Position numbers and translations under genes: made by a program. Below, piece by piece: positions 61,786 to 64,000 of a stretch of 64,000 bases of DNA. Under the pieces are notes generated by a model that saw only the letters and a list, made by a program, of their open reading frames with translations, did not search any database and was not told the DNA's origin. Each line of letters opens with the position of its first letter. Position 1 is the stretch's first letter. The DNA lies in contig NZ_CP146986.1 in assembly GCF_037126175.1 (NCBI RefSeq), positions 1,013,501 through 1,077,500 of the forward strand. The letters are read 5' to 3'. Source of the stretch: Pseudomonas sp. RSB 5.4. GTDB taxonomy: Bacteria; Pseudomonadota; Gammaproteobacteria; Pseudomonadales; Pseudomonadaceae.

Positions 61786-62901
61786 ATGGTACTCAGGGTG
61801 TTGGTGGTTGGCGGGTATGGAAACTTTGGCAGTATCGTTTGTCGGCATCTGATCGACACGCCGGGCATCGAACTGGCGATCTCGGGGCGCGATCCTCAGA
61901 AGCTGGCGCGTAAAGTCGCTGAGCTGGGCGCGACCTGCGAGAGCTGGTGCGGCGATGCCATGGGTGCCGGGTTCGTCCCGGCTCTGCGCGCGATGAACAT
62001 TCAGTGGGTGATTCACACCGGCGGCCCGTTTCAGGGGCAATCCTATGCGGTGGCCGAGAGCTGCATCGAGGCGGGCGTCAACTATTGCGATCTGGCGGAT
62101 TGCCGGACATTCGTCAATGGCATCGGCGTGCTCGATGCCCGAGCCCGGCAGGCGGGTGTCGCCCTCCTCAGTGGCTGCAGTTCGGTGCCGACGCTGTCGT
62201 CGGCGATCATCGATGAGCAGCGCTATCGGTTCAAACGCATCGACTCCATCGAACACGGTATTTCCTCGTCAGCGAAGATGCCGGGGTTGTCGACGATCGA
62301 GGGTGTGCTCGCGTATGCGGGCAAACCGATTCGCCAGCTCAGAAATGGTCGTGTACATGAGGTGATGGGGTGGGAGGATCTGACTCTGCGCAAGCTGCAA
62401 AATCTTGGTACGCGTGCGTTGGCCAATGTTGATGTCCCGGACATGGATATTTTCGCCAGCCGGTTTGGTGCGCACACGTTGAGCTTCAAGGCCGGGGCTG
62501 GTCTGAAGCTCGGCGGCGTGGCCAATTATCTGTTTGCTCTGGCGATGAGGAAGGGGCTGGTGCGTGACCACATGGCGTGGGCCGCCCGGTTGCATCGCTG
62601 GGGGACGTGGTTCGAACGTTTCGGCGATGGCAAAAGTGCGATGTATATAGATGTGCAGGGTGTCGACCTGAATGACCAGCCGTTGTCGATGACGGCGCAA
62701 TTGACCGCGCTGAATGACAAGGGGCCGGAGATCCCAAGCTGTGCCGCAGTCGCCCTGGCCGTGAAGATCGCCCGAGGTTACTTGCCCGAACCGGGTGCCC
62801 GTCCTTGCGTTGGCGAGATCAACGTCGACGAATACATGGCCGCGATCAACGATCCGCAGAACCTGAGCCTGGCGGTGCACTTTTCTGATGGGCAGCCCTG
62901 A
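61786..62901 (+). CDS. Saccharopine dehydrogenase-like NAD(P)-binding protein
   Basis: 371 aa from ATG 61786; the longer frame includes residues from the flavoprotein promoter side and is rejected. The Rossmann start is VLRVLVVGGYGNFGSIVCRH, then LAISGRDPQKLARKVAEL and VIHTGGPFQGQSYAVAESCI with NYCDLADCR. Members of this family are often of unknown activity; lysine metabolism is not implied. The next gene follows 2 bases after the stop. Confidence 0.88.
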   Translation: MVLRVLVVGGYGNFGSIVCRHLIDTPGIELAISGRDPQKLARKVAELGATCESWCGDAMGAGFVPALRAMNIQWVIHTGGPFQGQSYAVAESCIEAGVNYCDLADCRTFVNGIGVLDARARQAGVALLSGCSSVPTLSSAIIDEQRYRFKRIDSIEHGISSSAKMPGLSTIEGVLAYAGKPIRQLRNGRVHEVMGWEDLTLRKLQNLGTRALANVDVPDMDIFASRFGAHTLSFKAGAGLKLGGVANYLFALAMRKGLVRDHMAWAARLHRWGTWFERFGDGKSAMYIDVQGVDLNDQPLSMTAQLTALNDKGPEIPSCAAVALAVKIARGYLPEPGARPCVGEINVDEYMAAINDPQNLSLAVHFSDGQP

Positions 62902-62903
62902 GC

Positions 62904-63395
62904 ATGCTCTATCTGGGCCTGAAGTACGTGCATGTCATTGCCGCGATTTTCCTGTTCGGTTTCGGCATGGGTTCCTATCTGTACCTGATCGCCGCCAGTC
63001 GCACGGCCAATCCGCAGGTGATTGCGCATGTGGCGCGAATGGTGGTGCGCTACGACGCCTGGATCACTACGCCGGCCGGTTTTATCCAGGTTGCGACAGG
63101 TTATTGGCTGACAAGGCTCACCGGGTTGCCCTTGACCGCGGATTGGGTGCTGATGTCGCTGATCCTCTTCTTTATAGTGGGCTCGCTTTGGCTGCCAGTG
63201 CTGGTGCTGCAGAAGCGCCTGCAGCGGATGGCGGTAAGTGCGGTCGAGCGTGGTACTCGTCTGGCGGACGAGTACCGGGCCGTTTATCGCCAGTGGTTCT
63301 GGATGGGCGTTTGCGGTTTTCTCGGTATGTTCGTGATTGTCTTGATGATGGTGACGAAGATGACGCCGGGGCAGTGGCTGCAACTGATGTTGTAG
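62904..63395 (+). CDS. DUF2269 family integral membrane protein
   Basis: 163 aa with four hydrophobic segments: LKYVHVIAAIFLFGFGMGSY, TPAGFIQVATGYWL, VLMSLILFFIVGSLWLPVLV and FWMGVCGFLGMFVIVLMMVT. This is the DUF2269 pattern. It begins 2 bases after the saccharopine-dehydrogenase-like gene, so the two are cotranscribed and perhaps act together. Confidence 0.9.
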   Translation: MLYLGLKYVHVIAAIFLFGFGMGSYLYLIAASRTANPQVIAHVARMVVRYDAWITTPAGFIQVATGYWLTRLTGLPLTADWVLMSLILFFIVGSLWLPVLVLQKRLQRMAVSAVERGTRLADEYRAVYRQWFWMGVCGFLGMFVIVLMMVTKMTPGQWLQLML

Positions 63396-63403
63396 CGGGG
63401 CAT

Positions 63404-63886
63404 TCACATTGGCGATTTGAGAAAGCGGCGTTCGTGATCGGGATTGGGCAACAGGCAGGTGTCGTACTTGCCGAAGATCCGGTAGCGGTTCAGTGCCACT
63501 CGGTCGTAGGCCCAATCCCTGAGTGCTCGCGGGAAAATTCGCAGAGGTCTGACCGGCCACCAGCGGGCAGGCAATTGCGCGACGACTTCGAAGAATGCCT
63601 CCGAGCGCACCCAGTAATGTTGGTCGCGAATCACCGCCATGGTGTCGAACTGATCCACCGGCAGACCGGCCCATGCCAGCAATGCCTGACCTTCCGGCGA
63701 TTGCACCGCCGCCAGGCGTATCCGGTGCCGGTTGTCGTGGCGAATCAGAAAGCGCGCCCAGCCGTTGCACAGCTTGCAGACGCCGTCGAACAGAACCACG
63801 GTTTCGCCTGGATTGAGCAGGGGGGCAGGGGAAGGGCGAATTCGGGATCCAGGCATGGGGGATGATCTAAGAAGTGGGTCAGTCAT
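63404..63886 (-). CDS. DCC-family thiol-disulfide oxidoreductase-like protein (DUF393)
   Basis: 160 aa from ATG 63886; ATG 63856 would give 150. The family signature is VVLFDGVCKLCNGWARFLIR with the DxxCxxC pattern near residues 34-40, then AAVQSPEGQALLAWAGLP and PLRIFPRALRDWAYDRVALN. Predicted thioredoxin-like fold, of unknown partner. Convergent with the DUF2269 gene, 8 bases apart. Confidence 0.88.
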   Translation of the reverse strand: MTDPLLRSSPMPGSRIRPSPAPLLNPGETVVLFDGVCKLCNGWARFLIRHDNRHRIRLAAVQSPEGQALLAWAGLPVDQFDTMAVIRDQHYWVRSEAFFEVVAQLPARWWPVRPLRIFPRALRDWAYDRVALNRYRIFGKYDTCLLPNPDHERRFLKSPM

Positions 63887-64000
63887 TGCGAGGCATCATC
63901 CTTAGGCAAGAGGAGTTGTTGGGCAACATGCTGCGCATTCGCCGACACTGCGTCTATATATAAGCAGGCTTTTTCAGGGACTCGACAGAAAACTGAAATT
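63887..64000. other. Window end, no gene seen
   Basis: AT-richer stretch with TATATATAAG near 63956-63965 that could be part of a promoter for a gene beyond the window. Confidence 0.4.

Overview
The window reads as chromosome of a fluorescent Pseudomonas (P. fluorescens group). The basis is high GC with Pseudomonas-style codon use, many Pseudomonas REP palindromes (GTGGGAGC-GGGC-type), a lipopeptide NRPS end with MacAB-type exporter genes, a galactose dehydrogenase that I recognise as the P. fluorescens type, and DUF6124 and DUF2986 small proteins. The species is not determined. No rRNA, tRNA or CRISPR array was found.

Layout. 1-8.2 kb: the 3' end of a non-ribosomal peptide synthetase (C-A-T-TE-TE) followed by macA and macB and a strong terminator. 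8.2-10.2 kb: a REP array, a structured leader element and two DUF6124 paralogues. 10.2-14.5 kb: a large repeat protein and a LuxR-type regulator, both on the minus strand. 15-16.8 kb: an isochorismatase-like hydrolase and galactose dehydrogenase. 17-24.7 kb: an eight-gene operon with a 2OG-Fe(II) oxygenase, a MetQNI-type importer, a sugar-type importer and a sulfite-oxidase-like protein. 25.3-29.5 kb: a TonB receptor, an APC permease and a lipoprotein. 29.6-31.6 kb: a 133-bp tandem REP array split by an IS110-family element. 31.6-39.2 kb: AraC regulator, AhpD-like protein, acyl-CoA-dehydrogenase-like protein, a NitT/TauT importer, LysR and an MFS exporter. 39.4-46.8 kb: mechanosensitive channel, membrane proteins, a two-component system and PhzF. 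46.8-54.6 kb: gene remnants followed by enzyme and regulator genes (DJ-1-like, TrmK, MerR with an old-yellow-enzyme gene, fasciclin, GFA, DUF1993). 54.8-64 kb: LysE, a third DUF6124 with its leader, SoxR with a SoxR box, an ArsR-controlled oxidoreductase group, a truncated flavoprotein gene, a saccharopine-dehydrogenase-like gene and two small membrane or redox genes.

Two non-coding systems stand out. (1) A leader element lies upstream of two of the three DUF6124 genes, on opposite strands 47 kb apart. The two copies differ in sequence but keep a long outer stem, an inner hairpin and a set of TTTRGTAG / CTACYAA segments whose variable base changes in concert within each copy. This looks like an undescribed structured RNA or a set of recognition sites. 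(2) The IS110-family element has a left end that folds as a bridge RNA. Its target loop matches the interrupted REP on both sides of a CT core, and its donor loop matches the element's own ends. Other readable control sites are a MerR operator present at both its own and its target promoter, a SoxR box facing a DUF6506 gene, and ArsR-type palindromes.
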